Source of the DNA: Amphritea opalescens
GTDB taxonomy: Bacteria > Pseudomonadota > Gammaproteobacteria > Pseudomonadales > Balneatricaceae
Length of the DNA: 64,000 nucleotides
Direction: 5' to 3'
Assembly (NCBI RefSeq): GCF_003957515.1
Contig: NZ_RQXW01000001.1
Span: forward strand, 310,001-374,000
Under the pieces are notes generated by a model. That model ran no database searches and was not told where the DNA came from. It saw nothing but the letters and a program-made list of their open reading frames with translations. The position numbers were made by a program, and so were the translations under genes. Below are positions 8,265-17,495 of this stretch, one piece after another. Positions within the stretch are counted from its first letter, which is position 1; each line of letters begins with the position of its first letter.

Positions 8265-8304
8265 AAAAAAATAGCCCCGTACTGTGTACGCAGTCGAGGC
8301 TCTA
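8265..8304 (-). terminator. Terminator downstream of the small lipoprotein gene
   Basis: An imperfect stem (TAGCCCCGTACTG pairing with CAGTCGAGGCT plus flanking bases) around a six-base loop is followed on the minus strand by seven Ts. It lies about 30 bases after the lipoprotein stop codon and just before trmK, so it separates the two genes. Confidence 0.65.
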
Positions 8305-8334
8305 TCATTATTTAGTAATTATTTATTTCTGTAT

Positions 8335-8799
8335 TTATTTGTCACTAATTTCGTGCAGAAAAGTTCTTGCTGCTTCTTTCCCTTTGAGTGAAAAACCAAC
8401 TTCATGTCCCTGCTTATCTTTGATCACTAATAAATTTGAATCAGGCCAAAAGCTTCTTATTACCTTATCATCAGAGATCGATAAAATATTATCGCGGTGT
8501 ATCTTATATTGGAGGTTGTATTGGTAGCTTCTGCTATCCCACTTGACCATATACGCACCATTATCAGTTATAAAAAAGACCCCCGAAAGTTGAGCTTCTT
8601 TACGATCATACATCACTGTAAATTCTTTGAAGTATACTTTTTCAGATCCATCTTTCACAACATCGAGTGCAATAGGTTCAAACACTGGAGTGTGCACAGG
8701 TCCGCTCATTGTTAGCATTGGACCAGGACCAGGGGCTGAACAAGCAGAGATTCCAATTACTGTGGCAGATATTAATAATATTTTTGAAAGTGCGTTCAT
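8335..8799 (-). CDS. Small lipoprotein of unknown function
   Basis: The 154-residue product begins with a type II signal sequence (MNALSKILLISATVIGISAC) whose lipobox GISAC places the modified cysteine at residue 20, so it is probably membrane-anchored outside the cytoplasm. A proline- and glycine-rich linker follows (SAPGPGPML), then a beta-rich domain from about residue 40 to the end. No family is recognised. An AAGGAG ribosome site precedes the start. Local base composition is more AT-rich than that of its neighbours trmK and xthA, which may indicate a different origin. It has its own terminator and no obvious functional partner nearby. Confidence 0.7.
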   Translation of the reverse strand: MNALSKILLISATVIGISACSAPGPGPMLTMSGPVHTPVFEPIALDVVKDGSEKVYFKEFTVMYDRKEAQLSGVFFITDNGAYMVKWDSRSYQYNLQYKIHRDNILSISDDKVIRSFWPDSNLLVIKDKQGHEVGFSLKGKEAARTFLHEISDK

Positions 8800-8852
8800 T
8801 CGATCTCCTTATCTATGGGGAATTAAATTTAATGGCCAAGGTCTCATTTTAC

Positions 8853-9662
8853 TTAGCTAAACTCAGCCCAAATCGGCGCGTGATCGGAAGGTTTTTCCAT
8901 GCCGCGGATATCGTAATCGATATTGGCGTCGGTACAGCGCTGATAGAGTGAGTCGGTTGCCAGTACCGCATCGATACGCAGGCCGCGTTTAGGTTCGTCA
9001 TCAAACCCCTTGCTGCGGTAATCAAACCAGCTAAACAGGTTGTCGGTATCGGGATGGATTTTACGGAAGGTGTCTTTGAGACCCCAGCCGAGTAAACGAG
9101 CTAACCATTCACGTTCTTCCGGTTGGAAGCTGGTTTTACCTGATTTGAGCCAGCGTTTACGGTTAACTTCACCGATGCCGATATCGATCTCTTGCGGGGA
9201 GATATTCAGGTCGCCCATCACCACCAAAGGCTGTTCGGGATCGCAGTGCTGTTCAAGATAGTCTTGTAGATCGTTATAGTATTTGCGCTTTGCGGGGTAT
9301 TTGGTTTCATGGGCAATGTTTTCACCCTGAGGGAAATAACCGTTTAGCACCTTGACCCGAGTACCGTCGATATCGTATTCACCGATGATCATCCGTTTCT
9401 GGGCGTCGCTATCATCGCCGGGGAAGCCTTTCTCGATGCTGACCGGTGGCAGTTTGGAGATCAGACAGACACCGTAATGGCCCTTTTGGCCGTGAAACTC
9501 CACATGATAGCCCAGTGAGGTAATCATCTCTTGGGGGAACTCGTCATCATGTACTTTGGTTTCTTGAATGCCGATGACGTCGGGCTGATGTTTGTCGATC
9601 AGGGCTTTAATTTGATGTGGGCGGGCGCGCAGGCCATTGGTGTTAAATGAGATCAGTTTCAT
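8853..9662 (-). CDS. xthA: Exodeoxyribonuclease III
   Basis: ExoIII is the main AP endonuclease and a 3'-5' exonuclease of base-excision repair. The 269 residues show the exonuclease-endonuclease-phosphatase family signatures: [11 protein letters not shown] at the start, [12 protein letters not shown] with the metal-binding glutamate near residue 34, [11 protein letters not shown] (about 148-158) and the terminal [10 protein letters not shown] with the catalytic histidine. Length matches the E. coli enzyme (268). Typical XthA begins MKFVSFNINGLRAR, so the start is secure. The gene is divergent from gorA with a 233-base gap. It likely acts together with gorA in oxidative-damage defence, though no OxyR or SoxR site was recognised. 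Confidence 0.96.
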   Translation of the reverse strand: MKLISFNTNGLRARPHQIKALIDKHQPDVIGIQETKVHDDEFPQEMITSLGYHVEFHGQKGHYGVCLISKLPPVSIEKGFPGDDSDAQKRMIIGEYDIDGTRVKVLNGYFPQGENIAHETKYPAKRKYYNDLQDYLEQHCDPEQPLVVMGDLNISPQEIDIGIGEVNRKRWLKSGKTSFQPEEREWLARLLGWGLKDTFRKIHPDTDNLFSWFDYRSKGFDDEPKRGLRIDAVLATDSLYQRCTDANIDYDIRGMEKPSDHAPIWAEFS

Positions 9663-9895
9663 GCTACATCCAAAAGAAAATCGATAAGAGGTGCTAGATG
9701 GCGCCTACGTTAACCTTCAGGTAAAAAAAGTGCAATCGTGGGCGATTGAAAAACCCTATTACCAATTTTGTTGATCTTTATTGGCATCATGGCCCCACAG
9801 CAGGTAGATTAGGGCCCATATTGTGTTATCCGGCAGCGCCTGGTTTTGTCGCTCTGTCTGTTTAGTTAATTGTTATCAGTGTTAAGGGGATTTCT

Positions 9896-11251
9896 GTGGC
9901 AGAATTTGATTTTGATCTGTTTGTAATTGGGGCTGGCTCCGGCGGTGTGCGGGCTGGACGTATGGCGGCGGCGAAGGGTGTTCGCGTCGGTATGGCTGAA
10001 GATCGTTACTTAGGTGGCACCTGTGTCAACGTGGGCTGTGTGCCTAAGAAGCTGTTCGTGTATGGCTCTCACTTTACAGAAGATTTCGAAAACGCGGCTG
10101 GATTTGGTTGGACCGTAGGTAAAGCAACCTTTGATTGGCCAACCCTGCGAGACAACAAAACCAAAGAGATCGAACGTTTAAACGGTATTTACCGCAATAT
10201 GCTGGTGAATTCCGGCGTTAATCTGCTGGATGGTCGCGCTAAAATCACTGGGCCGAACAGTGTTGAGGTTGCGGGTAAAGAATATACCGCCGAACGCATT
10301 TTGATCGCCACCGGTGGCTGGCCCTTTGTACCTGAGTTCCCAGGTAGCGAGTATGTGATTAGCTCCAACGAAGTGTTCTACCTCGATGAGTTTCCAAAGC
10401 GGGCGATTGTGGTCGGCGGTGGTTATATTGCCGTTGAGTTTGCCGGTATTTTTGCTGGTTTAGGCGCTGAAACATCACTGATCTATCGGGGCGATATGTT
10501 CCTGCGTGGTTTTGATCAGGAAGTGCGTGAGTTTACCGCTGAAGAAGTCGCGAAGAAAAATGTATCACTGCGTTTCAATAATAATATTGAGAAGATTGAG
10601 AAGCAGGCCGATGGTTCATTGTTGGCATCACTGACCGATGGCACTACCTTGGCAGCCGACACCATTATGTACGCGACTGGCCGTGTGCCGAATGTGATGG
10701 ATCTCGGGTTGGAAAATATTAACCTAGAGCAAAAATCCAACGGTGCGATCGTTGTTAACGATCAGTTCCAGACCGCTGAACCCTCTGTCTATGCGATCGG
10801 TGATGTGATCGACCGTGTACAGCTGACACCGGTTGCACTGGCCGAAGGGATGGCATTAGTGCGTAATCTCTATGAAGGTAAGCAGCAACAGGTCGACTAC
10901 GATCTGATTGCTACGGCGGTTTTCTGTCAGCCTAATATCGGTACGGTTGGCCTGTCTGAAGAAAAAAGTCGTGAACTCTATGAGAATGTCGATGTCTATT
11001 CTTCTAAGTTCAGAGCAATGAAACATACCCTTAGCGGTAGCGATGAGAAAACCTTCATGAAGATGTTGGTTGATCGCGATACTGACAAGGTGCTTGGGGT
11101 TCATATGGTTGGCCCCGACGCTGGCGAAATCATTCAAGGCATTGCAATTGCCTTGAAGGCGGGTGCTACTAAAGCGGTATTTGATTCCACTATTGGTATA
11201 CACCCCACCGCTGCCGAAGAGTTTGTAACAATGCGTGAGCCCGTAAGTTAA
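9896..11251 (+). CDS. gorA: Glutathione-disulfide reductase
   Basis: The enzyme reduces oxidised glutathione with NADPH in the cytoplasm. The 451 residues carry the FAD dinucleotide-binding [14 protein letters not shown] motif, the redox disulfide C43/C48 in [13 protein letters not shown], and the NADPH-binding [17 protein letters not shown] segment. The acidic ATGRVPN and YAIGDV blocks and the C-terminal HPTAAEEF that completes the partner subunit's active site are also present. The lack of a mercury or lipoamide domain and the VNVGCVPKK form favour Gor. The start is a GTG preceded by AAGGGGA. A strong terminator follows directly, so it is a single-gene unit. Confidence 0.95.
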   Translation: MAEFDFDLFVIGAGSGGVRAGRMAAAKGVRVGMAEDRYLGGTCVNVGCVPKKLFVYGSHFTEDFENAAGFGWTVGKATFDWPTLRDNKTKEIERLNGIYRNMLVNSGVNLLDGRAKITGPNSVEVAGKEYTAERILIATGGWPFVPEFPGSEYVISSNEVFYLDEFPKRAIVVGGGYIAVEFAGIFAGLGAETSLIYRGDMFLRGFDQEVREFTAEEVAKKNVSLRFNNNIEKIEKQADGSLLASLTDGTTLAADTIMYATGRVPNVMDLGLENINLEQKSNGAIVVNDQFQTAEPSVYAIGDVIDRVQLTPVALAEGMALVRNLYEGKQQQVDYDLIATAVFCQPNIGTVGLSEEKSRELYENVDVYSSKFRAMKHTLSGSDEKTFMKMLVDRDTDKVLGVHMVGPDAGEIIQGIAIALKAGATKAVFDSTIGIHPTAAEEFVTMREPVS

Positions 11252-11271
11252 GTGACCTTCATCGACTATTG

Positions 11272-11304
11272 CCCCGGCTGCTCTGCAGACCGGGGATTTT
11301 TTTT
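11272..11304 (+). terminator. Terminator of gorA
   Basis: CCCCGG (11272-11277) pairs with CCGGGG (11290-11295), with further pairing in the CTGCTCTGCAGA loop. A run of eight Ts (11297-11304) follows on the plus strand, about 20 bases after the gorA stop. Confidence 0.9.
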
Positions 11305-11405
11305 GCTTAAAAAAGAGAATAGGGTTGAACGATAGAGGTGAAAGATAGGGTGAAGAAAAGCAGTGAACGTCGATGCGTTAGGTCTATCTCACAGAGGTGA
11401 GATGC

Positions 11406-12419
11406 TCAGCTAGCGATTTGAACGTTATTACGACCCGCTTCTTTCGCTTTGTAAAGGGCCGCATCCGCGCGGGCGATGAGGTCTTCCGGTGATTCTTCTC
11501 TGTCCAGTCGCGCCACGCCGAAAGAGGCGGTGACCGAGCTAATGACTTCGCCGCTTTTCTTCTGTTTGATGCGAATAGCCGCGATACGGTGACGAACTTT
11601 TTCGGCCAACGCGCAGGCATCCTCAATACTCATGCCGGGCAGCAGCATAGAGAACTCTTCACCACCAAAGCGAACGGGCACCAATGGTTCAGTACATTCC
11701 TCTTTGATCAGTTTGGCAACATATTGCAGCACCTTATCGCCCATTTGATGGCCATAGGTATCATTAAACTTTTTAAAGAAGTCGATATCCACCATGATCA
11801 GCGTGACATCGGGGTTAGGATTTTCGGCGAGCTGGTTGATCTCCATATCGAAGACGCGACGGTTAAATAGACCGGTTAGGGGGTCGATAGTGGCGTCTCG
11901 GCGAGACTTATCTAACTCCTGTTTTAGGCTGCTAATTTCTGCCTGCGCATGATCGATCTTTGTCTGAAACTGGCGGGTGCTTTCGCTGATGGTTTCGGTG
12001 TTGCTGGCTAGGTTTTGGATAATGCTTTCGAGGGACTGATCGTCGTTACCCTTTTTCAAGGCGGCTAAGCTTTCTTGCAGCACCTCATTATAGGCTTCGG
12101 TATCCTGCACGGTCGTTGATGCAGAGCTTTCTAGATCACCCATCACCGACAAGAGTGCGCGTTGAACTACTTCGGCGTTTTCGGTTTCATCCTTAATGAG
12201 GAATTCACTAAAAAGCTGCTCACTGACACGGTTTGGACAGGTACCATAGATCTCCAGCACTTTATCCATCTGTTGATTGAGCTTGGGTAGTGTTTGGGAG
12301 ACATAAGCATACCAAAGGGCGTAATTCAGAGGCGTAGGCGGAATGACGTTTTTCACCATGAGAGGAATGACCTGGCGAAGGTATTCTGTAGCTTGGTGGG
12401 AATTATCGGCGAACTTCAT
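11406..12419 (-). CDS. GGDEF-domain diguanylate cyclase
   Basis: This 337-residue protein makes the second messenger c-di-GMP. The catalytic domain (about residues 172-335) has the opening DPLTGLFNRRVF, a metal-site MVDIDFFKKFNDTYGH and an intact GGEEF at 252-256, so it is probably active. The usual inhibitory RxxD site five residues before GGEEF is absent (TEPL), suggesting no classical product inhibition. The N-terminal 150 residues are soluble and helical with a coiled-coil-like stretch at about 130-172, and no known sensor domain is recognised; similar uncharacterised N-termini occur in many gammaproteobacterial cyclases. It could feed the LapD receptor encoded at 36.5-38.4 kb. Confidence 0.92.
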   Translation of the reverse strand: MKFADNSHQATEYLRQVIPLMVKNVIPPTPLNYALWYAYVSQTLPKLNQQMDKVLEIYGTCPNRVSEQLFSEFLIKDETENAEVVQRALLSVMGDLESSASTTVQDTEAYNEVLQESLAALKKGNDDQSLESIIQNLASNTETISESTRQFQTKIDHAQAEISSLKQELDKSRRDATIDPLTGLFNRRVFDMEINQLAENPNPDVTLIMVDIDFFKKFNDTYGHQMGDKVLQYVAKLIKEECTEPLVPVRFGGEEFSMLLPGMSIEDACALAEKVRHRIAAIRIKQKKSGEVISSVTASFGVARLDREESPEDLIARADAALYKAKEAGRNNVQIAS

Positions 12420-12745
12420 AGAACCTCATTTTGTCTATCTCGCTAAAACCTAGGATGTAACGTGGCCTAAACAATAACACTATTTTATCCGTCGGTAGTA
12501 CTTTGATCTATCTGTGCTCATCGAATCTTGCTTAAATTTCGCGGGCAGTTCAAGTTAGCTCGGTTTTTGGCATCTTTTTTTTGAGCCTGTTTGATGGCTC
12601 AGGGACGACGGATTTAAGCCGTTGTTTCTTTGATGCGCAGTACTCAATCGGGAGGCATTGGTTGAGTAATCCGCGATGAAACAACTATTCTTTTTATGCA
12701 GTATGTTTAAATAGATAACGTTTGGCAGTGTATTCAGGGGTTGTT
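12420..12745. other. Non-coding spacer between the diguanylate cyclase and sulP
   Basis: No gene is visible in these 326 bases. The stretch holds a GAGCC/GGCTC hairpin around 12580-12600 preceded by a T run, and an inverted repeat TACTCAA (12641-12647) / TTGAGTA (12662-12668). Both lie on the sulP side and may belong to its promoter region. The divergent gene arrangement means two promoters must lie here, but no convincing -35/-10 pair was found. Confidence 0.5.
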
Positions 12746-14404
12746 ATGTCACCGATTTACGGACTTCATTTTCATAATATTAAGGGTGATCTCTTTGGCG
12801 GGTTAACCGCGGCGGTGGTTGCATTGCCCTTGGCCTTAGCGTTTGGTGTGTCCTCGGGTGCCGGTGCTATCGCGGGCTTGTATGGTGCGGTGTTTGTCGG
12901 TTTATTTGCTGCGCTCTTTGGTGGCACCCCGAGTCAGGTGTCTGGCCCAACGGGGCCGATGACCGTCGTGATGGCGTCGGTATTTACCCAGTTTGTGGCG
13001 TTGGACCCGGTCAATGGCGCTTACTATGCGTTTACCGTTGTGATGATGGGGGGGCTGTTGCAGACGTTGTTTGGTCTGCTGAGGTTGGGGAAATATGTCA
13101 CCCTCGTGCCGTTTCCGGTGATTTCCGGATTTATGACCGGTATCGGCATCATTATCATCTTGTTAGAACTCGGGCCGATGTTTGGCTATCCATCCTCGTC
13201 TAATACCGTCGAGGCGTTAGAGCAGATTCCCCATTATATTACAGACGCTAATCTCGCCGCTCTGTTGCTAGGCAGCGTGACGTTGGGGATCGTGCTTTTT
13301 TGTCCGAACAAAATTGGTGATGTTATCCCGCCAACCTTGCTCGCACTAGTGGTCGGCACTCTGATCTATCAACTGTTTCATGGTGAGACCGATTTAGCGG
13401 TGATTGGTCATATCCCTACCGGTATGCCTAGCTTGATGCTGCCAACATTTTCACTCTCGATTCTCAGTGATATGTTGTTTGCCGCCCTCATGTTGGCGGT
13501 ACTGGGCTCTATCGATTCGCTGTTAACCTCGCTGGTGGCGGATAATATGACCAAGGTGCAGCATGATTCTGATCGTGAACTAATCGGTCAGGGCATCGGT
13601 AATATGGTGGCGGGGCTTTTTGGTGGCTTGCCCGGCGCGGGAGCCACCATGCGCACCGTTGTGAATATCAAAGCGGGAGGGCGAACACCGCTGTCGGGTG
13701 GTTTTCACGCCTTGATACTGATCATTATTTTATTGGGCGCTGCGCCCTTAGCTGAAGATATCCCCCATGCGGTATTGGCGGGTATCCTGATCAAAGTGGG
13801 ACTGGATATTATCGATTGGCGCTTCCTCTCTCGGTTGCATCGGGCGCCTCTGTTTGTCGCGGCATTAATGTTACTGGTGTTGGGATTAACGGTGATGGTG
13901 AATCTGGTGACCGCGGTGTTTGTCGGGATGTTTATTGCCAATGTGGTAACGGTGAAAGGCCTTGCCGATCATCAACTGGACAGCATCCGCGTGATCGATA
14001 GTCATGCCGGTAAAGATGAGCAGTTAACACCGCGTGAACGGGCATTGTTAGCTGAAACCCGTGGCCGAGTGATTCTGTATCAGTTTGATGGCCCGGTCAG
14101 CTATGCCGCGTCGAAAGGGCTAGCGGCAAAACTTCAGGGGCGTCGCCCCCATGATGCCCTGTTGATGGATTTTACGCGGGTGCCTTTGATCGATGTGTCA
14201 ACGGCATTAGCGATCGAAGATATGATTGTGGAGGCGCAGACCCTAGGTAGGGATGTGCATATGATCGGCCTGAACCCTATCGTTAAAGATATCTTGCAAC
14301 GCTTTAGAGTGCTTGATCTCATTCCACCGAACTGTTGTCACCATACCCGGGAAGCGGGGCTAGAAATGGCCTATGCCATGGTGTTTCGTGATGAACTTAG
14401 CTGA
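12746..14404 (+). CDS. SulP-family anion transporter with STAS domain
   Basis: The product (552 residues from the ATG chosen here) is an inner-membrane anion permease. A hydrophobic region of about 10-14 helices fills residues 10-415, beginning with the SulP signature GDLFGGLTAAVVALPLALAFG and a GPTGPMTVVMA block. A cytoplasmic STAS domain occupies roughly 440-550 with the typical LLMDFTRVPLIDVS core. Substrate could be sulfate, bicarbonate or a dicarboxylate; sequence alone does not decide. An in-frame TTG at 12722 would add eight residues, but AGGGG lies 5 bases before ATG 12746, so that start is preferred. The stop overlaps the convergent yigZ-like gene by eight bases. Confidence 0.9.
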   Translation: MSPIYGLHFHNIKGDLFGGLTAAVVALPLALAFGVSSGAGAIAGLYGAVFVGLFAALFGGTPSQVSGPTGPMTVVMASVFTQFVALDPVNGAYYAFTVVMMGGLLQTLFGLLRLGKYVTLVPFPVISGFMTGIGIIIILLELGPMFGYPSSSNTVEALEQIPHYITDANLAALLLGSVTLGIVLFCPNKIGDVIPPTLLALVVGTLIYQLFHGETDLAVIGHIPTGMPSLMLPTFSLSILSDMLFAALMLAVLGSIDSLLTSLVADNMTKVQHDSDRELIGQGIGNMVAGLFGGLPGAGATMRTVVNIKAGGRTPLSGGFHALILIIILLGAAPLAEDIPHAVLAGILIKVGLDIIDWRFLSRLHRAPLFVAALMLLVLGLTVMVNLVTAVFVGMFIANVVTVKGLADHQLDSIRVIDSHAGKDEQLTPRERALLAETRGRVILYQFDGPVSYAASKGLAAKLQGRRPHDALLMDFTRVPLIDVSTALAIEDMIVEAQTLGRDVHMIGLNPIVKDILQRFRVLDLIPPNCCHHTREAGLEMAYAMVFRDELS

Positions 14405-14999
14405 CACTCAGACTGATCAGATGCTGAAAAGGGGTTAGCGCCTGTTTAAAATCGGCCAGCCGGTTGGCGGGCAGTTGTGCGGTGATTTGAATGCCGGTGC
14501 TAAAGCAGCGTTCACAATCGCTTAATTTAAACTGGCTAATGAGTTGTTCAAGGTCGCCGGTGAGTTCGTAGGGGGCGACGAGAACGATTTGCTGGGTTGG
14601 GGTGACCGTTTCAGTGGGTAGCGTTTGTAAGGCTTCCTGTACGGCTTGAGAGTAAGCTCGCGCGATACCGCCGGTACCGAGTTTGATACCCCCAAAGTAA
14701 CGGGTCACGACGGCGCAGATATTCCCCATATGGCTGTGACAGAGAACATTCAGCATCGGCTGCCCAGCGGTGCCTTTAGGTTCTCCGTCATCGCTAGCGT
14801 TCCATTGATGGGCATCATTGGGGGCGCCGGCGATATAGCTCCAGCAGTGATGGTTTGCTTTGGGCTCTCTTGCCCGCACCGAGGCGATAAATTGGCTGGC
14901 GCTGTCGCGGTCAGTCACCGGCTGAATATCACAGATAAACCGACTCTTACGCACTTCGATTTCAGATCGCTGAGGTGCGGCTGGGCGACGATAGTCCAT
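14397..14999 (-). CDS. yigZ: IMPACT/YigZ family protein
   Basis: The 200-residue protein belongs to the YigZ/IMPACT family (UPF0029). The N-terminal domain contains KSRFICDIQPV, the long NHHCWSYIAG and ASDDGEPKGTAGQPML blocks and VTRYFGGIKLGTGGIARAYS, which are diagnostic. The smaller C-terminal domain resembles an EF-G fold. Eukaryotic IMPACT regulates Gcn2 kinase; the bacterial role is not established, though a link to translation has been suggested from structure. An upstream in-frame start at 15074 would overlap the preceding cation transporter and add 25 unrelated residues, so the ATG at 14999 is used. It probably follows that transporter in one transcript. Confidence 0.9.
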   Translation of the reverse strand: MDYRRPAAPQRSEIEVRKSRFICDIQPVTDRDSASQFIASVRAREPKANHHCWSYIAGAPNDAHQWNASDDGEPKGTAGQPMLNVLCHSHMGNICAVVTRYFGGIKLGTGGIARAYSQAVQEALQTLPTETVTPTQQIVLVAPYELTGDLEQLISQFKLSDCERCFSTGIQITAQLPANRLADFKQALTPFQHLISLSVS

Positions 15000-15012
15000 G
15001 TGCAAATATCCG

Positions 15013-16176
15013 TTACAAACGGGCTGGTTGGCTGCCGAGCCACAGGTGGATACCGCCGAACCAACTATGTTCACTAAAGAGACGATTAAGCTCAGTTTCT
15101 AGTGCCTTCAAGTCAATCGACTGGTTTTCTTCAGAGTTCAGCAGCATGAGTTCAATTTCAACCGCATCTCGGCGGTAAAACAGCGCCAAGCGGTTAATGC
15201 TGAGTTCTGGGTGGCCAGCTTGATCGAGAATCTCCCAGAGAATACCGCTGATTTCGGTTCTGAAGGGTAAGCTCATCGACAGGTCGTGGCCCTCTTCATC
15301 ATCATAGGTATCGATATGAAAGATAACGTGGCCGATATCGTCAAATTGTGTCATTAACCGAGAAACCGCTTTGTCGCCGATAAAGTGGCCTTCTGAGGCG
15401 CTCAGGTGAGGGGCTACCTGAAGGTGCATCTCTAACTGGCTCTGACTACCCATGCTACGACTTTTAAAGCTGTGGACGCTTAGAACGCCCTCTACGCCCA
15501 TGATGGCATCGGTGTAGGCTTTGATCTCTTCTTCAGGCAGCGCGGTGTCGACCAGTTCGAGAATGCTTTTCCAGGTGAGATCCCAGCCGACTTTAGCAAT
15601 GATCAGTGCGACACCGATGGCGGCGACGGAGTCGAGCCAGCTAATGCCGGCCATCGCGCCGGCGACACCGAAAAATACCACGATGGACGAGAAGGCGTCG
15701 GTGCGGCTATGCCAAGCATTGGCGATAATTAGATCTGATTTGATCCGTTTGCCCACGGTGAGGGTATAGCGATAGATCAGTTCTTTGGCTGCCACCGAGA
15801 TAGCGGCAATGACTAAGGCTGGCCACTCAGGGAGTTGTAATACTTCGTTGCGAATCAGGGTAAGCAGACTGTCATAAGCCATAGCGCCGGCGACAGCGAC
15901 CAGTACGCAACCTAGAATAACGGTGCCAATAGTCTCGAAGCGAGCATGACCCCAAGGGTGTTCTTCATCCGGCTCTTGATGGGAGTATCGAATAATCCAG
16001 ACCACCAGAATATCGGTGACCAGATCAGAGAGAGAGTGGATACCATCGGCGATCAATGCAGTGGAATGTGCCATCATTCCGAAAACAATTTTTAGTACCC
16101 CGAGTATGGTATCGATAATAGAACCGATGATGGTAATACGCTGGGCTTGTGACTGGTGGCTACGGGATTCAGGCAT
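15013..16176 (-). CDS. Cation diffusion facilitator (CDF) family efflux transporter
   Basis: The protein exports divalent metal ions in exchange for protons. From the ATG at 16176 it has 387 residues, with six predicted membrane helices over about residues 15-200. The intramembrane metal site is visible as the paired motifs ALIADGIHSLSDLVTD and AWHSRTDAFSS. The following cytoplasmic domain (about 205-285) is the usual CDF ferredoxin-like fold. About 90 extra residues then follow that are not part of a standard CDF protein. A TTG at 16209 would add 11 residues and is less likely. The metal may be Zn, Fe, Mn or Co; this cannot be told here. The gene is 13 bases from the yigZ-like start and likely cotranscribed. 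Confidence 0.9.
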   Translation of the reverse strand: MPESRSHQSQAQRITIIGSIIDTILGVLKIVFGMMAHSTALIADGIHSLSDLVTDILVVWIIRYSHQEPDEEHPWGHARFETIGTVILGCVLVAVAGAMAYDSLLTLIRNEVLQLPEWPALVIAAISVAAKELIYRYTLTVGKRIKSDLIIANAWHSRTDAFSSIVVFFGVAGAMAGISWLDSVAAIGVALIIAKVGWDLTWKSILELVDTALPEEEIKAYTDAIMGVEGVLSVHSFKSRSMGSQSQLEMHLQVAPHLSASEGHFIGDKAVSRLMTQFDDIGHVIFHIDTYDDEEGHDLSMSLPFRTEISGILWEILDQAGHPELSINRLALFYRRDAVEIELMLLNSEENQSIDLKALETELNRLFSEHSWFGGIHLWLGSQPARL

Positions 16177-16604
16177 GGTGAAAACGAGTCCGATTTTTGA
16201 CGAGGGCAATATGGTAAGTGGAACCGCTTGAATTGGCTAGTTGAAAGATATTATTTATAAATTTATTTATCAAAAAAAGGTTGACTTCTTTTCGTCACAG
16301 CAATGACGCGGAATTGAAACCTTTCTGGGATAAAAATCAGTAACCGCTGGGTTGAATGAGTTTTATCTAATATAAGTCATTGAAAAATAGGCAATAAAAC
16401 ATCTGGTTAAAAAATAACCATATTGTCTGGATCGGCTTGAATTCGGGAGTCGAGGAGAGGATAAAGCAGGGTACCCACAATGTTATCCACAATTAATGTG
16501 AGTAGATTGAGACAGCCCTTTGGTTATCTATAATCTGGCGGTTGTCCCCAAGGTCTGAGGACCCTATTATGGCCCCTCGCTAATCAAAAAAGGAGTAGGT
16601 AGAG
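16177..16604. other. AT-rich non-coding region between the CDF and BASS transporter genes
   Basis: These 428 bases hold no supported gene. They contain one perfect consensus DnaA box, TTATCCACA (16483-16491), several AT-rich runs (16245-16275), and the promoter of the BASS transporter gene. Two promoters are needed because the flanking genes diverge. No riboswitch was recognised. Confidence 0.55.
16507..16534 (+). promoter_or_regulatory. Sigma-70 promoter of the BASS transporter gene
   Basis: TTGAGA (16507-16512) and a perfect TATAAT (16529-16534) are spaced by 16 bases, about 70 bases upstream of the transporter ATG. This is one of the better promoter matches in the window. Confidence 0.6.
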
Positions 16605-17495
16605 ATGGAAGGTGGCAATGCACTTTCGCTGTTATTACCGATAGCACTGTTTGTCATTATGTTGGGTATGGGGCTGACGTTGACGCTGGGGGATTTTATC
16701 CGTTTACGTTCTCGTCCGGTGGCGATTATCGCCGGTCTTTTACTGCAGTTGGTGTTACTCCCTTTGCTGGCGTGGCTGGTGGTGATGTTAATGGACCTGC
16801 CGGTGTTATTGGCAGCGGGATTATTGATCGTCTCTTTTGCGCCGGGTGGTGCGACCTCCAATATGATTAGCTACCTGTGTCGTGCCGATACGGCGCTGTC
16901 GATATCCTTAACGGCGATCACCAGCTTGATCATTCCGTTCTCACTGCCTTGGCTTACTTGGTTAACCCTTGAGTATCTGCTGGGGGAAGGGGTGCTGGTG
17001 GCGTTGCCGGTGTTGACCACCATTATGAAGCTAGTGGTGGTTACATTGGTGCCGGTGACGCTGGGGGTGGTGATCAATCATCGCTGGCCGCTACTGTGCG
17101 CGCAACTGCAACGGCCGATAAAAGTGCTGTCACTGGTGTTTATGGTGATCGTGGTGGTGATGATTAGCTGGGCGAATCGGCAGGTGTTACCGCAACTGTT
17201 GCCGGTATTAAGCCCTGCGATTATTTTGTTGGCGAGTAGTGCGATGATCTTGGCAGGGGTGTTGGCCCGCTATCTGTTGGGGCTGAGTACCGCCACGGCG
17301 CTCACGCTGAGTATCGAGACCGGCATCCAGAATGCGGGGACGGCCTTGATGGTTACCGGGGCGTTGCTGCAACAGCCGGAGATGTCGTTAGCCGTCTTGT
17401 TGTACGGCATCCTGATGCAGATACCGGCACTGCTGTTGGTGGTGTGGCGTAACTGGCCACTCAGACGTCCGTCAGTGTTAGTCGATACCCAATAA
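16605..17495 (+). CDS. Bile acid:sodium symporter (BASS) family transporter
   Basis: The 296-residue protein is almost wholly hydrophobic, with about nine or ten membrane helices. It carries the family blocks GMGLTLTLGDFIRL, SFAPGGATSNMISYLCRAD (about residues 78-96, containing the crossover motif) and SIETGIQNAGTALMV (about 234-248), which form the sodium and substrate sites in known structures. Bacterial members move bile acids, pantoate, pyruvate or other organic anions; the substrate here is unknown. The chosen ATG has AAAGGAG upstream and lies 70 bases after a good promoter. The 3' end overlaps convergent queE by 18 bases. Confidence 0.9.
   Translation: MEGGNALSLLLPIALFVIMLGMGLTLTLGDFIRLRSRPVAIIAGLLLQLVLLPLLAWLVVMLMDLPVLLAAGLLIVSFAPGGATSNMISYLCRADTALSISLTAITSLIIPFSLPWLTWLTLEYLLGEGVLVALPVLTTIMKLVVVTLVPVTLGVVINHRWPLLCAQLQRPIKVLSLVFMVIVVVMISWANRQVLPQLLPVLSPAIILLASSAMILAGVLARYLLGLSTATALTLSIETGIQNAGTALMVTGALLQQPEMSLAVLLYGILMQIPALLLVVWRNWPLRRPSVLVDTQ

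Noticed and set aside
16483-16491. Replication origin suggested by a perfect DnaA box in an AT-rich spacer
   Set aside because: Only one consensus box was found, and no dnaA, dnaN, gidA or parAB genes are nearby. A single box is expected by chance in a genome.
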